Positions 45,052-55,552 of a DNA stretch of 64,000 nucleotides are shown piece after piece. Both the position numbers and the translations under genes were made by a program. The DNA comes from Pseudonocardia nigra (lineage in GTDB: Bacteria > Actinomycetota > Actinomycetes > Mycobacteriales > Pseudonocardiaceae): positions 1 through 64,000 of the forward strand of contig NZ_JAHKRK010000019.1 of NCBI RefSeq assembly GCF_019396355.1, written 5' to 3'. A model generated the notes under the pieces. That model saw nothing but the letters and a program-made list of their open reading frames with translations. It was not told the DNA's origin and searched no databases. Positions within the stretch are counted from its first letter, which is position 1. Each line of letters opens with the position of its first letter.

Positions 45052-47316
45052 TCAGCCCAGGTCGCCCCCGGCGACGGGCAGGACGCTCCCGGTGATGTAC
45101 GACGCCTCGTCGGAGGCGAGGAACAGGATGGCCGCCGCCTGCTCGTCGAGCGTGCCGTAGCGCCTCAGCAGCGACGAACCGATGGTCTGGCCGATGTGGG
45201 CCTGGAACCAGGCCCTGTCCTGCTCGGTCTCCGGTGTCGGCGTGCCGCGGGGGATCCGGCGCGGCGGGGCCTCGGTGCCGCCGGGCGCGGTGGCCACGAC
45301 CCGGATCCCGGCGTCGGCGTACTCGAACGCGAGCGACGCCGTGAGGGCGTTGATCCCACCCTTGGCCGCCGAGTGGGGGATCCGGTGGATGCCACGCGTC
45401 GCCGCCGATGACACGTTGACGATCACGCCACCGCCGCGGGCGACCATGCCGGGAAGGACCGCGTGGCAGCACCACAGCGTGGGCATCAGGGAGCGGCGGA
45501 TCTCCGCGGTGATCTCGGCCTCGGTGAACTCCACGAACGGCTTGAAGTTGATCGCGCCGCCGACGTTGTTGACCAGCACGTCGATGTGGCCCTGCCAGCT
45601 GCGCGCCTCGGTCAGCGCGGCTGCGGCACCCGCGTGGTCCTCGAGGTCCGCCTCGATCGCGAGTGCCTTCGCCCCGTCGGCGAGGAGCGCGTCGGCGACC
45701 TCGTGCACCAGCGGGGACCGGTCGACCAGCACGAGCTGCCCGCCCTCGGCGGCGGCCCGCTCCGCGACGGCCCGGCCGATGCCCTGCGCGGCCCCGGTCA
45801 CCACGACGACCTTGCGGTCGAAGCGCCCCGGGCTGACGAAGCGCGGCCCGCCGGCGGGGACGCCGTCGGGCGGGGGGACCCGGGACGGCGGAGTGAGCGG
45901 CGCGATCGGGGACGGCGGGAGCAGCTCCTGCCCCGCCAGGGACCGGCCACCGCCGACGAGGAGGTCGTCGTCCTCGTCCAGGGGCGCGGGCGGGGCACCA
46001 CGCTGCGCGGAGCCGAACAGCTCCTGCCCACAGATGCCCCGGACCCGGTCCGGCGCTGCCGAGGCGGCGGCCCGGAGGGGCGCGAGGTCCACGCCGGGCA
46101 GCACGACCTGGCCGGTGACCGCGCGGCCCCCGCCGGCGAGCACGAGGAGCTCGGCCCGCCGTGCCCTCGGCAGCGGGGGAGGGCTCACCGGCACCGCGTC
46201 CTCGTCCCGGGCGGCATCCGCGACGGCCGCGGGCTGCTCCGCGCCGGCCTCGGGAACGCGCACCTCCTCGGCGCCGGAGGTGCCGGCCGGGGCGAACCGC
46301 TCGTAGAAGAAGCCCGCCGGAACGATGTCCTGCTCCGCGAAGTGGCCGCGCACCGCGTCGACCATCGCCGGCGGGCCGCACAGATACACCGCCGTGCCGC
46401 CGCCGTGCAGGTGCTCCGGCCCGATCAGCCCGGTCACGTACCCCTGGTGCGGCGCGCGCGTGTTCGGGTCGGCGACGCAGTGGTCCCAGGTGAGGTGCTC
46501 GATCGAGGAGGCGAGTGCCTCGATGGTCGCCAGCTCGACCACGTCGGCGTCGGTCGTCGCGCCGTAGAGCAGGTGCACCGGGCGGGTGCTGCCTGCCGCG
46601 TCCAGCGCGCGCAGGATCGACAGGATCGGCGCGAGCCCGGTGCCGCCCGCGAGCAGCAGCAGCGGCGCGTCGCCGTCGCGGAGGAAGAAGCTCCCGTGCG
46701 GGCCGGTGAAGCTGATCGCGTCTCCGACCCGCGCCCGCTGCTCCAGGTACTCCGACATGACGCCACCGGGGGTGAGCTTGACCAGGAAGGTCAGCGCCTC
46801 GTCCTCCGCGGCGTTGCTGAAGGAGTAGGAACGCGACTCCTCGGTGCCCGGCACCCCGATGTTGACGTACTGGCCGGGCAGGAACGTGAGCGCGTCCCGG
46901 TCGGTGATCTCGATCGTCAACGCCACGGTGGTGGGGGAGAGCCGCTCCAGCCCGGTCACGGTGCCGCGATGGGTGGTGGCGCCCGTCTTGGCCACCGCCG
47001 ACGTGGTCGCGATCTGCACCACCAGGTCCGACCGCGGCTTCAGCTGGCAGGTCAGCACGTAACCCGCGCGCTCCTCGTCCGGCGAGAGCGCGTCCTCGAG
47101 GTACGAGCCGCCGTCGAACTCCCCGGACTCGCAGAACGCCTTGCAGGTGCCGCAGACGCCGTCCCGGCAGTCCATCGGGATGTTGATACGTGAGCGGTAG
47201 GACGCGTCGGCGACCGTCTGGTCCGCGTCGCAGGTGATGAAGCGGGTGACGCCGTCCTCGAAGGAGAGCGCTACTCGATGACGCTGTGCCGATGCTTCAC
47301 TCGCGAGCTCGCTCAT
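45052..47316 (-). CDS. benC-benD: Fused benzoate dioxygenase reductase (BenC) and benzoate cis-diol dehydrogenase (BenD)
   Basis: A 754-aa fusion. Residues 1-95 are a [2Fe-2S] domain (C50, C55, C58, C90; MDCRDGVCGTCKAF). Residues about 105-340 are the FAD/NAD reductase (RSYSFSNA, LAGGTGLAPILSILRAL, CGPPAMVDAVRGHF). A Pro/Ala/Gly-rich linker of about 130 residues contains repeats like GGGRAVTGQVVLP and GGGRSLAGQELLP. The SDR from about residue 490 begins KVVVVTGAAQGIGRAVAE. It would pass electrons to BenAB and then oxidise the resulting diol to catechol. The SDR catalytic Tyr of YxxxK appears as His648 (IPHSAAKGG). The first 12 codons come from the dispersed repeat seen at 34848. Confidence 0.88.
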   Translation of the reverse strand: MSELASEASAQRHRVALSFEDGVTRFITCDADQTVADASYRSRINIPMDCRDGVCGTCKAFCESGEFDGGSYLEDALSPDEERAGYVLTCQLKPRSDLVVQIATTSAVAKTGATTHRGTVTGLERLSPTTVALTIEITDRDALTFLPGQYVNIGVPGTEESRSYSFSNAAEDEALTFLVKLTPGGVMSEYLEQRARVGDAISFTGPHGSFFLRDGDAPLLLLAGGTGLAPILSILRALDAAGSTRPVHLLYGATTDADVVELATIEALASSIEHLTWDHCVADPNTRAPHQGYVTGLIGPEHLHGGGTAVYLCGPPAMVDAVRGHFAEQDIVPAGFFYERFAPAGTSGAEEVRVPEAGAEQPAAVADAARDEDAVPVSPPPLPRARRAELLVLAGGGRAVTGQVVLPGVDLAPLRAAASAAPDRVRGICGQELFGSAQRGAPPAPLDEDDDLLVGGGRSLAGQELLPPSPIAPLTPPSRVPPPDGVPAGGPRFVSPGRFDRKVVVVTGAAQGIGRAVAERAAAEGGQLVLVDRSPLVHEVADALLADGAKALAIEADLEDHAGAAAALTEARSWQGHIDVLVNNVGGAINFKPFVEFTEAEITAEIRRSLMPTLWCCHAVLPGMVARGGGVIVNVSSAATRGIHRIPHSAAKGGINALTASLAFEYADAGIRVVATAPGGTEAPPRRIPRGTPTPETEQDRAWFQAHIGQTIGSSLLRRYGTLDEQAAAILFLASDEASYITGSVLPVAGGDLG

Positions 47317-47327
47317 GGCCGCCCCCT

Positions 47328-47843
47328 TCAGAAGTGGTAGACGTCGACCACGTGGTGGATGTAGTCGTTCTTCAGCACCACGGTCTTGCGGCGGATGAGC
47401 GGCGACTCGCCGGAGAAGTCGATCGTGTAGAACGACGTGCCGTAGTACGGGTCGACGGTCTTGTACCGGAAGTACATCGTGTGCCAGTTGAAGCGCACGT
47501 CGACCAGGTCGCCGCGGCGCTCGATCACCTCGACGTTCGAGATGTTGTGGCTGGTGCGCGGCTCCGGGAGCGAGGTGGCGCTGGAGCGCTCGGTCCGGAT
47601 CCGGAAGACCCGGTCCTCCAGGCCACCCTTGTTGTCGTAGTAGATGAGCGAGATGTCGCGCTGCGGGTCCTCGGTGAGCCGGTCGTCGTCGCCCCACGCC
47701 GGCATCCAGTAGACGACGTCGTCGGCGTAGCACTCGAGCCACTTCTCGAACTCGCGGTCGTCGAGGTGGCGGGCCTCGCGGTAGAGGAACTGCTCGATCG
47801 CGTTCTGCGTGATGAGAGTGCTCGTGCGTTCGGTGGTGGTCAT
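47328..47843 (-). CDS. benB: Benzoate 1,2-dioxygenase, small (beta) subunit
   Basis: A 171-aa ring-hydroxylating dioxygenase beta subunit. Text such as FLYREARHLDDREFEKWLEC, RTSHNISNVEVIERRGD and NWHTMYFRYKTVDPYYGTS is characteristic of BenB/XylY. It has the NTF2-like fold with no cofactor and stabilises the alpha3beta3 oxygenase. It lies 5 bases after benA and 11 bases before the benC-benD fusion on the same strand. Confidence 0.94.
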   Translation of the reverse strand: MTTTERTSTLITQNAIEQFLYREARHLDDREFEKWLECYADDVVYWMPAWGDDDRLTEDPQRDISLIYYDNKGGLEDRVFRIRTERSSATSLPEPRTSHNISNVEVIERRGDLVDVRFNWHTMYFRYKTVDPYYGTSFYTIDFSGESPLIRRKTVVLKNDYIHHVVDVYHF

Positions 47844-47848
47844 GGTCC

Positions 47849-49207
47849 TCAGGCCTCCCGGGACTCGACGGCCGCGCGCATGGTCTTCAGCCAGTAGCCG
47901 TGCTGGACGGGGTAGAGGCCCTCGTCCTCGTTGCGCATGCCGGCGGAGATGACGCCGTCCATCCCGAGCGACTTCGCGACCTCGTCCGGGCCGGTGAGCC
48001 AGTGCTCGGCGCCGCGGCTCATGTCGTTCCAGGGCGCCGCGGTGGCGCGGAAGGTGAGCTGGCAGGAGCGGAACTCCTCCAGGTCGTCGGGCGTGGCCAT
48101 GCCGGAGGCGTTGAAGAAGTCCTCGTACTGGCGGATCCGGTGGGCGCGGGCCTGCGCGCTCTCGCCCTTCGGGGCGATGCAGTAGATCGTGACCTCGGTC
48201 TTGTCCGGCGCGATCGGGCGGAAGTGCCGGATCTGCGTCGAGAACTGGTCCATCAGGTAGACGTTCGGGTAGAGGCACAGGTTGCGGCTGCCCTTGACCA
48301 TGAACTCGCCCTTGGCGTCGCCGAACTCGGCCTTCAGCTCGTCCATCCGGTCCCACAGTGGTCGGTCCTGCGGGTTCGCGGCCCACGTCCACAGGCAGAG
48401 GTGGCCATTGGGGTAGGACCAGTAGCCGCCGCCGGACTTGCCCCAGCCCCCGGCGTCGAGGGCCTTGGTCTGGTTCTTCGACTCGCCGGTGCTGCGCCGG
48501 GAGGTGGTGGCCGCGTAGTTCCAGTGGGTGGCGCTGACGTGGTAGCCGTCGGCGCCGTTCTCGGCCTGCACCTTCCAGTTGCCGTCGAAGGTGTAGGTGG
48601 ACGAGCCGCGCAGCACCTCCAGGCCCTCCGGGGACTGGTCCACAAGCATGTCGATGACCGTGGTGGTGTCTCCCAGGTGCTCGGCCAGCGGCACGACGTC
48701 GGGGTTCAGGCTGCCGAACAGGAACCCGCGGTAGGAGTCGAACCGGGCGACCTTCGTGAGGTCGTGCGACCCGTCGGTGTCGAACGTCGCGGGGTAGCCG
48801 GCGCCGTCGGGGTCCTTGACCTTCAGCAGCTTGCCGTCGTTGCGGAACGTCCAGCCGTGGAACGGGCAGGTCAGCGTCGGGCGGTTGTCGGTCTTGCGGC
48901 GGCAGAGCATCGCCCCGCGATGGGCGCAGGCGTTGATCAGGCAGTGCAGCTCGCCGTCCTTGCCGCGGGTGATCACGACGGGCTGGCGGCCGATGTAGGT
49001 GGTGAAGTAGTCGCCGGGGTTCGGCAGCTGGCTCTCGTGGGTGAGGTAGATCCAGTTGCCCTCGAAGATGTGCGCCATCTCCAGCTCGAAGATCTCCTCG
49101 TCGGTGAAGATCCGGCGGTTGGCGCGGTAGATGCCGGCCTCGGAGTCGTCGATGACGGCGTGGTCGAGGACCTCGCGAACGTGGGACACGTCGGCGGTGG
49201 CGGTCAT
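47849..49207 (-). CDS. benA: Benzoate 1,2-dioxygenase, large (alpha) subunit
   Basis: A 452-aa terminal oxygenase. The Rieske centre is C94-x-H96 ([10 protein letters not shown]) and C114-x2-H117 (LTCPFHGW). The mononuclear iron site has the bridging D220 and ligands H223 and H228 ([15 protein letters not shown]). It dihydroxylates benzoate to the 1,2-cis-diol. It is the first gene of the minus-strand ben operon, with GGAGGCC before the ATG. Strong similarity to BenA rather than to toluate or anthranilate enzymes is judged from overall text; closely related substrates cannot be excluded. Confidence 0.93.
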   Translation of the reverse strand: MTATADVSHVREVLDHAVIDDSEAGIYRANRRIFTDEEIFELEMAHIFEGNWIYLTHESQLPNPGDYFTTYIGRQPVVITRGKDGELHCLINACAHRGAMLCRRKTDNRPTLTCPFHGWTFRNDGKLLKVKDPDGAGYPATFDTDGSHDLTKVARFDSYRGFLFGSLNPDVVPLAEHLGDTTTVIDMLVDQSPEGLEVLRGSSTYTFDGNWKVQAENGADGYHVSATHWNYAATTSRRSTGESKNQTKALDAGGWGKSGGGYWSYPNGHLCLWTWAANPQDRPLWDRMDELKAEFGDAKGEFMVKGSRNLCLYPNVYLMDQFSTQIRHFRPIAPDKTEVTIYCIAPKGESAQARAHRIRQYEDFFNASGMATPDDLEEFRSCQLTFRATAAPWNDMSRGAEHWLTGPDEVAKSLGMDGVISAGMRNEDEGLYPVQHGYWLKTMRAAVESREA

Positions 49208-49435
49208 GGCAAGGCCTCCGGTCGAGCTGCGGGAAGTCGAGTTCGGGTGTCGAGTTCGGTACTGACCGTCGACTGTCGCCGCGACCCGGATGCGTTCGCG
49301 TCAGCACTATGCCTAGTCCTGACCCAGCAATTATTGAGACTCCAGGTGTCTCAGTGCAGCTGTACTAGGTCTTTGTCTCTACACGCACCTCGACCTACCG
49401 TGGTGACCTGACCAGCACCGACGAAGGGAGGCGAC
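49208..49435. promoter_or_regulatory. Divergent benA / LysR promoter region with inverted repeats
   Basis: This 228-base gap is locally AT-richer than the surroundings (ATTATTG near 49330). It holds TGAGAC-N7-GTCTCA at 49335-49353, a LysR-type T-N11-A-like arrangement, nested inside CCTAGT (49312-49317) and ACTAGG (49364-49369). These are candidate sites for the LysR regulator acting on both directions. Confidence 0.55.
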
Positions 49436-50371
49436 GTGGAGATCCGCCAGCTCCGCTACTTCGTCACGGTCGCGCAGACCCGGCACTTCGGGCAGGCCGC
49501 CGAGCGGCTGCACATGGCCCAGTCCCCGCTGTCGCAGGCGATCCGGCAGCTGGAGTCCCAGGTCGGGGCCACGCTGTTCCACCGGACCACCCGCCGGGTC
49601 GACCTGACGGCCGCGGGCGAGGCGTTCCTCCGCGACGCACAGCGGATCCTCGCCTCGGTCGAGACCGCGCAGGAACGGGTGCGGCGCATCGGTGACGGCC
49701 ACAGCGGCCTGCTGCGCGTCGGCTCCACGGGGCTGGCGGCGTACACGCAGCTGCCGCAGCTGGCGCGGATCGCCGCGCGCGAGCTGCCCGACCTCATCCT
49801 GCGCTACGTCCCCGACCTGCTGACGCCGGAGCAGGAGACGGCGCTGGCCGAGGACCGGATCGACGTCGCGGTGCTGCGTCCCCCGCTGCGCCGGCCCGGG
49901 CTCGGCTCCCGGGTGATCGGCCGCGAACGGTTCGTGCTCGCGGTCGCGCAGCACCATCGCCTCGCCGGGGACGATCCCGTGGCGCTCGCCGAGCTCTCGG
50001 GCGAGGACTTCGTCGGCTACGGAACCCCCGACTCGGTCGTGAACGCCGCTGTGGCCCAGGCCTGCCTCGCCGCGGGCTTCCTGCCCCGGCGTGCGCACGA
50101 GGCCGCCGAGACCTCGATCATGCTCACCCTGGTCGCCGCGGGCCTCGGCGTCGCCCTGCTGCCCGAGTCGGCACGGACGCTGCGGGTCGACGGTGTCCGG
50201 TTCGTGTCCGTCGCCGACGACGCCCACGTCGACCTCGCGCTGGCCTGGCGGCTCGACGACGTCAACCCCGCACTCGCCCGGCTGATCGAGGTGCTGGAGG
50301 CCAACGGGTTCGTCCCGCCGCCCGCCACCTCGCCCTGGCCGCAGCACGCCTACCCAGGAGCAGTTCGATGA
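49436..50371 (+). CDS. LysR-family regulator of the catechol genes (CatR/BenM-like)
   Basis: A 311-aa LysR protein from GTG 49436 behind AGGGAGG. The N-terminal helix-turn-helix is FVTVAQTRHFGQAAERLHMA followed by QSPLSQAIRQLESQVGATLF. The C-terminal domain is the usual two-lobed periplasmic-binding fold, for which cis,cis-muconate or benzoate are the known effectors in the CatR/BenM group. It overlaps catB by ATGA, so it is co-transcribed with the genes it probably controls, rather than divergent from catB as in Pseudomonas. Confidence 0.88.
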   Translation: MEIRQLRYFVTVAQTRHFGQAAERLHMAQSPLSQAIRQLESQVGATLFHRTTRRVDLTAAGEAFLRDAQRILASVETAQERVRRIGDGHSGLLRVGSTGLAAYTQLPQLARIAARELPDLILRYVPDLLTPEQETALAEDRIDVAVLRPPLRRPGLGSRVIGRERFVLAVAQHHRLAGDDPVALAELSGEDFVGYGTPDSVVNAAVAQACLAAGFLPRRAHEAAETSIMLTLVAAGLGVALLPESARTLRVDGVRFVSVADDAHVDLALAWRLDDVNPALARLIEVLEANGFVPPPATSPWPQHAYPGAVR

Positions 50372-51471
50372 AGATCGTGAAGATCGAGGCGATCCCGTTC
50401 GCGATCCCGTACCGCAAGCCGCTGCGCTTCGCCAGCGGCGAGGTGCACACCGCCGACCACGTGCTGGTCCGGGTGCACAGTGACGACGGGGTGATCGGTG
50501 TCGCCGAGGCGCCCCCGCGCCCCTACACCTACGGGGAGACCCAGGCGTCCATCGTCGCCGTCATCGAGAGGATCTTCGAGCCCGAGCTGGTGGGGCTGTC
50601 GCTGCTCGAGCGCGAGGTGATGCACGCTCGGCTCGACCGGACCGTGGGCAACCCGGCGGCGAAGGCGGCCGTCGACATGGCCGTGTGGGACGCGCTGGGC
50701 CGCAGCCTCGACCTGCCCGTGACGCAGCTGCTCGGCGGCTACACCGACCGCATGCGGGTGTCGCACATGGTCGGCTTCGCGCCCGACGTCGAGATGGTCG
50801 CCGACGCCGAGCGCGTCCGGGACCGGTACGGGATCACGACGTTCAAGGTGAAGGTCGGCCGCCGGCCGGTCGAGCTCGACGTCGGCGCCTGCCGGGCCCT
50901 GCGCGCGGCGCTCGGCCCCGAGGTCGAGCTCTACGTCGACGGCAACCGCGGCTGGTCGCCGTCGGAGGCCGCGCGGGCGCTGCGCGCCATGTCTGATCTC
51001 GACCTGACCCTGTCCGAGGAGCTCTGCCCGGCCGACGACGTCCTGGGCCGCCGCTGGCTCGTCGGGCAGACGCCGGTGCCGACCGTCGCCGACGAGAGCG
51101 CCACCACCCCGGGCGAGGTCACCCGCGAACTGCTCGGCGGCTCCGCGACCATGATCAGCATCAAGACGGCCCGCACCGGGTTCAGCACCTCGCAGCGCAT
51201 CCTGCACCAGTGCGAGGGCCTCGGCGTCGAGGTCGTCATGGGCAACCAGATCGACGGCCAGGTCGGCACCGCCTGCACCGTCGCCTTCGGCGCCGCCCAC
51301 CGGCACACCTCTCGGCGGGCGGGCGAACTGTCGAACTTCCTGGACATGAGCGACGACCTGCTCACCGAGCCGCTGCAGATCAGCGGCGGCGAGCTGGCCG
51401 TCCGTCCCGGACCGGGGATCGGCATCGAGATCGATCCCGACAAGCTCGCGCGCTACCGCCAGGACCGCTAG
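50368..51471 (+). CDS. catB: Muconate cycloisomerase
   Basis: A 367-aa enolase-superfamily enzyme. Catalytic lysines K160 and K162 lie in TFKVKVG; metal ligands include D191 (VDGNRGW), the Glu of SEELC and D242 (VADESA). It converts cis,cis-muconate to muconolactone with a Mg/Mn centre. It lies between the LysR gene (4-base overlap) and catA (68-base gap), an arrangement that fixes it as muconate rather than chloromuconate or mandelate racemase-type enzyme. Confidence 0.92.
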   Translation: MKIVKIEAIPFAIPYRKPLRFASGEVHTADHVLVRVHSDDGVIGVAEAPPRPYTYGETQASIVAVIERIFEPELVGLSLLEREVMHARLDRTVGNPAAKAAVDMAVWDALGRSLDLPVTQLLGGYTDRMRVSHMVGFAPDVEMVADAERVRDRYGITTFKVKVGRRPVELDVGACRALRAALGPEVELYVDGNRGWSPSEAARALRAMSDLDLTLSEELCPADDVLGRRWLVGQTPVPTVADESATTPGEVTRELLGGSATMISIKTARTGFSTSQRILHQCEGLGVEVVMGNQIDGQVGTACTVAFGAAHRHTSRRAGELSNFLDMSDDLLTEPLQISGGELAVRPGPGIGIEIDPDKLARYRQDR

Positions 51472-51524
51472 GTCCGCGTCCCTTCCCGAAACCGCGCGCA
51501 TTCCCGAATCGCATTGACGCGTGA

Positions 51525-52711
<1,187 letters not shown>

Positions 52712-52786
52712 TCTCTGCACGTCAAAGTCCCCGACGCCGTCCGGGTCGGGCACCGATGTCGCACGCCCATTTTCAGGAGGACAACG

Positions 52787-54172
52787 ATGACTTCCGTTCG
52801 GGAGAAGCAGGACGCGCTCCGCCGCAGATCGGTCACGTGGATCGTCTCGCTGGCCACCGTCGGTCTCGTCTTCGACGGGTACGACCTGGTCGTCTACGGC
52901 ACGCTGGTGCCGCTGTTCCTGCGCGACCCCGCCCAGATCGGGGCGGTCACCCCGGCCGTGGCCGGCGCGCTGGGCAGCTATGCGCTCGTCGGTGTGCTGG
53001 TCGGCGCGCTGCTCGCCGGCAGCGTCGGCGACATCGTCGGCAGGCGAAAGGTCATGCTGACCGCCTACGCGTGGTTCTCGGTCGGCATGGCCCTCACGGC
53101 CTTCGCGACGACCACGACCGCGTTCGGGATCCTGCGGTTCGTCACCGGTCTCGGCGTCGGCGCGCTCGTCGCCACGACCGGGGCGCTGGTCGCCGAGTTC
53201 GCCCCGCGGGGCCGCAAGAACCTGTGCAACGCGATCACCTACAGCGGGGTGCCGCTGGGCAGCCTGCTGGCCGCGCTGCTGGCGATCCTGCTGCTCGAAT
53301 CCATCGGCTGGCGCGGGATGTTCCTCATCGGGGCGCTCCCGCTGGTGACGCTGCTGCCGCTGGCGCTGGTCAAGATGCCGGAGTCACCGGCGTGGCTCGT
53401 GTCGCGGGGCCGGCTGACCGAGGCCTGCGCGGTGGCGGAGCGGACCGGGGTGTCGATCAACGAGCCCGCCGAAGTGGGCAGGGACACCGCGAAGCCGGCC
53501 CCGCAGGAGCGGTCGGGCTTCGCGGGGCTCTTCGGCCGCTCGTACCTGCTGCCCACCCTGCTGCTCGGACTGCTCAGCGCGACCGGGCTGGTCCTGGTCT
53601 ACGCGCTCAACACCTGGCTGCCCGAGCTGATGGGCCGGGCCGGCTTCTCCACCAACGGGTCGCTCGCGTTCCTCCTCGTCCTCAACGGCGGTGCGGTGAT
53701 CGGGGCGCTCATCGCCTCCCGCTTCGCCGACCGGTTCGGCCCGAAGCCGGTGGTGGCGGTGTCGTTCCTGCTCGGGGCGGCGGCGATCGGGCTGCTCACC
53801 GTCAGCCTCCCGCTCGGCGTCCTGCTCGCGTTCGTCGCCGTCGTCGGGCTCGGCACGAGCGGCACACAGATCCTCATCTACGGGTTCGTCGCCACCTACT
53901 ACCGCACGAACGTCCGCGGCGCCGGGGTGGCGTGGTGCGCGGGCTTCGGGCGCCTCGGCGGGGTCGGCGGTCCGCTGCTCGGCGGGGTCCTGATCGCCTC
54001 CGGCCTCGCGCTCGACGCGATCTTCTACGTGCTGGCCGTCATCGCCGTGGTGGGCACGCTGCTGACGCTGGTCGTGCCGACGGCGGCCCGGCGCGGCCGG
54101 GCGACCGCGCAGCCGGCCGCGGGACAGCCGGTCGTCGGTGAGCCCGCGCCCGCGTCCGGCCAAGCCGGCTGA
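52787..54172 (+). CDS. benK: Benzoate/H+ symporter, MFS (AAHS family)
   Basis: A 461-aa transporter with twelve predicted membrane helices. The AAHS signature DGYDLVVYGTLVP in helix 1 carries the proton-coupled Asp, and the loop 2-3 motif GDIVGRRKVML is the MFS hallmark. It belongs to the aromatic-acid/H+ symporters (BenK, PcaK). AGGAGG precedes the ATG. The gap to catC is 75 bases. The C-terminus is a hydrophilic Ala/Pro-rich tail. Confidence 0.9.
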   Translation: MTSVREKQDALRRRSVTWIVSLATVGLVFDGYDLVVYGTLVPLFLRDPAQIGAVTPAVAGALGSYALVGVLVGALLAGSVGDIVGRRKVMLTAYAWFSVGMALTAFATTTTAFGILRFVTGLGVGALVATTGALVAEFAPRGRKNLCNAITYSGVPLGSLLAALLAILLLESIGWRGMFLIGALPLVTLLPLALVKMPESPAWLVSRGRLTEACAVAERTGVSINEPAEVGRDTAKPAPQERSGFAGLFGRSYLLPTLLLGLLSATGLVLVYALNTWLPELMGRAGFSTNGSLAFLLVLNGGAVIGALIASRFADRFGPKPVVAVSFLLGAAAIGLLTVSLPLGVLLAFVAVVGLGTSGTQILIYGFVATYYRTNVRGAGVAWCAGFGRLGGVGGPLLGGVLIASGLALDAIFYVLAVIAVVGTLLTLVVPTAARRGRATAQPAAGQPVVGEPAPASGQAG

Positions 54173-54177
54173 GCGCC

Positions 54178-54247
54178 ACGGCACACAGCGGGTGGAGGCC
54201 GCACACACCGCCGCCGGTGTGTGCGGCCCACCCATGATGTGTGCCGT
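54178..54247. promoter_or_regulatory. Nested GTGTGC palindromes between benK and benE
   Basis: An inner perfect 14-bp stem, GGCCGCACACACCG (54197-54210) with its complement at 54215-54228, lies inside an outer pair ACGGCACACA (54178-54187) and TGTGTGCCGT (54238-54247). The inner stem could end benK transcripts. The repeated GTGTGC core also matches the motifs before benR, so regulatory binding for benE is equally likely. Confidence 0.55.
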
Positions 54248-54277
54248 CGAGAATCGTCGACCTGGGCGGGAGGCGTC

Positions 54278-55552
54278 ATGACGAGCGGTGGGACGACGGT
54301 GGCGGCGTCGACGCGGTTCGAGCGGCCGCCCCGGCCGCTGCCGGGCCCGCGGCGGCTCGTCCACGACGTCGGCGTGCTCTACGCCGCGAACGGGCTGGTC
54401 GGGCTGGTCTTCGCCGCGACCGGGCCGGTGGCGGTCATCCTGGCCGTCGGGGTGCAGGGCGGGCTGTCGCCGGCCGAGCTCGCGTCGTGGCTGTTCGGGG
54501 TGTTCTTCCTGAACGGGATCCTCACGGTGCTCGCCTGCTGGGTCTACCGGCAGCCGCTGGCGTTCTTCTGGACCATCCCCGGCACGGTGCTCGTCGGCCC
54601 GGCGCTGGGGCACCTGAGCTTCGCCGAGGTCGTCGGGGCGTACGTCGCCACCGGGCTGCTGATGCTGGTGCTGGGCCTGACGGGGTGGGTGCGCCGGGCG
54701 ATGGCGGCAATCCCGATGCCGATCGTGATGGGCATGGTGGCCGGCGTCTTCCTGAGCTTCGGCACCGGGCTGGTCGACGCCCTCGCCGCCGACGCCCCGA
54801 TCGCCGCCCCGATGGTCGTGGTGTTCCTGGTGCTCAGCGCCTGGACCGCGGCCGGGCGGCGGATCCCGCCGATCATCGGGGCGCTGCTGGTCGGGGTCGG
54901 TGCGGTCGCGCTCTCGGGCCGCTTCCGCCCGGAGCCGGACGCGTCGGGCTGGCTCGCGGCGCCGGTGCTGCAGGCCCCGCAGTGGTCGGTGCAGGCGATG
55001 GTCGAGCTCGTCCTCCCACTCGCGATCACCGTGCTCGTGGTGCAGAACGGGCAGGGGGTGGCGGTGCTGCGCGCGGCGGGGCACGCCGCCCCGGTCAACG
55101 TGGTCACCGTGGCCTGCGGGCTGTGGTCGATGCTGGCGGCCGCGGTCGGCGCGGTGTCGACCTGCCTGACCGGGCCCACGAACGCGCTGCTGGCGGCGTC
55201 CGGGGAACGGGACCGGCACTACGTCGCCGGGATCTGCTGCGGACTGCTGGCGATCGGGTTCGGGCTGTTCGCCCCGCTGTTCACCCGGCTGATGCTGGCC
55301 GCGCCGCCCGCGTTCATCGCCGCGCTCGCGGGCCTGGCCATGCTGCGCGTGCTGCAGGCCGCGTTCGTCACCGCCTTCCGCAGCCGGTTCACCCTCGGCG
55401 CGCTGGTGACGTTCGTCGTGACGGTCGCCGACGTCACCGTCCTCAGCATCGGAGCGGCGTTCTGGGGGCTCCTCGCCGGGCTGGCGTGTTCGTGGCTGCT
55501 GGAGCGGAAGGACTTCGCCGCTCAGGAGCCGGCCGGGCGGCCGACGGCATAG
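54278..55552 (+). CDS. benE: Benzoate permease of the BenE family
   Basis: A 424-aa integral membrane protein with about twelve hydrophobic helices. BenE-family text includes FFLNGILTVLACWVYRQPLA, FFWTIPGTVLVGP and STCLTGPTNALLAAS. It is a second benzoate importer beside BenK. The start at 54278 is preceded by GGGAGG. Its last 31 bases overlap the 3' end of the DHFR-like gene on the other strand. Confidence 0.9.
   Translation: MTSGGTTVAASTRFERPPRPLPGPRRLVHDVGVLYAANGLVGLVFAATGPVAVILAVGVQGGLSPAELASWLFGVFFLNGILTVLACWVYRQPLAFFWTIPGTVLVGPALGHLSFAEVVGAYVATGLLMLVLGLTGWVRRAMAAIPMPIVMGMVAGVFLSFGTGLVDALAADAPIAAPMVVVFLVLSAWTAAGRRIPPIIGALLVGVGAVALSGRFRPEPDASGWLAAPVLQAPQWSVQAMVELVLPLAITVLVVQNGQGVAVLRAAGHAAPVNVVTVACGLWSMLAAAVGAVSTCLTGPTNALLAASGERDRHYVAGICCGLLAIGFGLFAPLFTRLMLAAPPAFIAALAGLAMLRVLQAAFVTAFRSRFTLGALVTFVVTVADVTVLSIGAAFWGLLAGLACSWLLERKDFAAQEPAGRPTA

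Noticed and set aside
41863-45411. A 1182-codon plus-strand frame opposite benR
   Set aside because: It overlaps the TetR gene and is antisense to benR, whose ATPase and LuxR motifs are clear.
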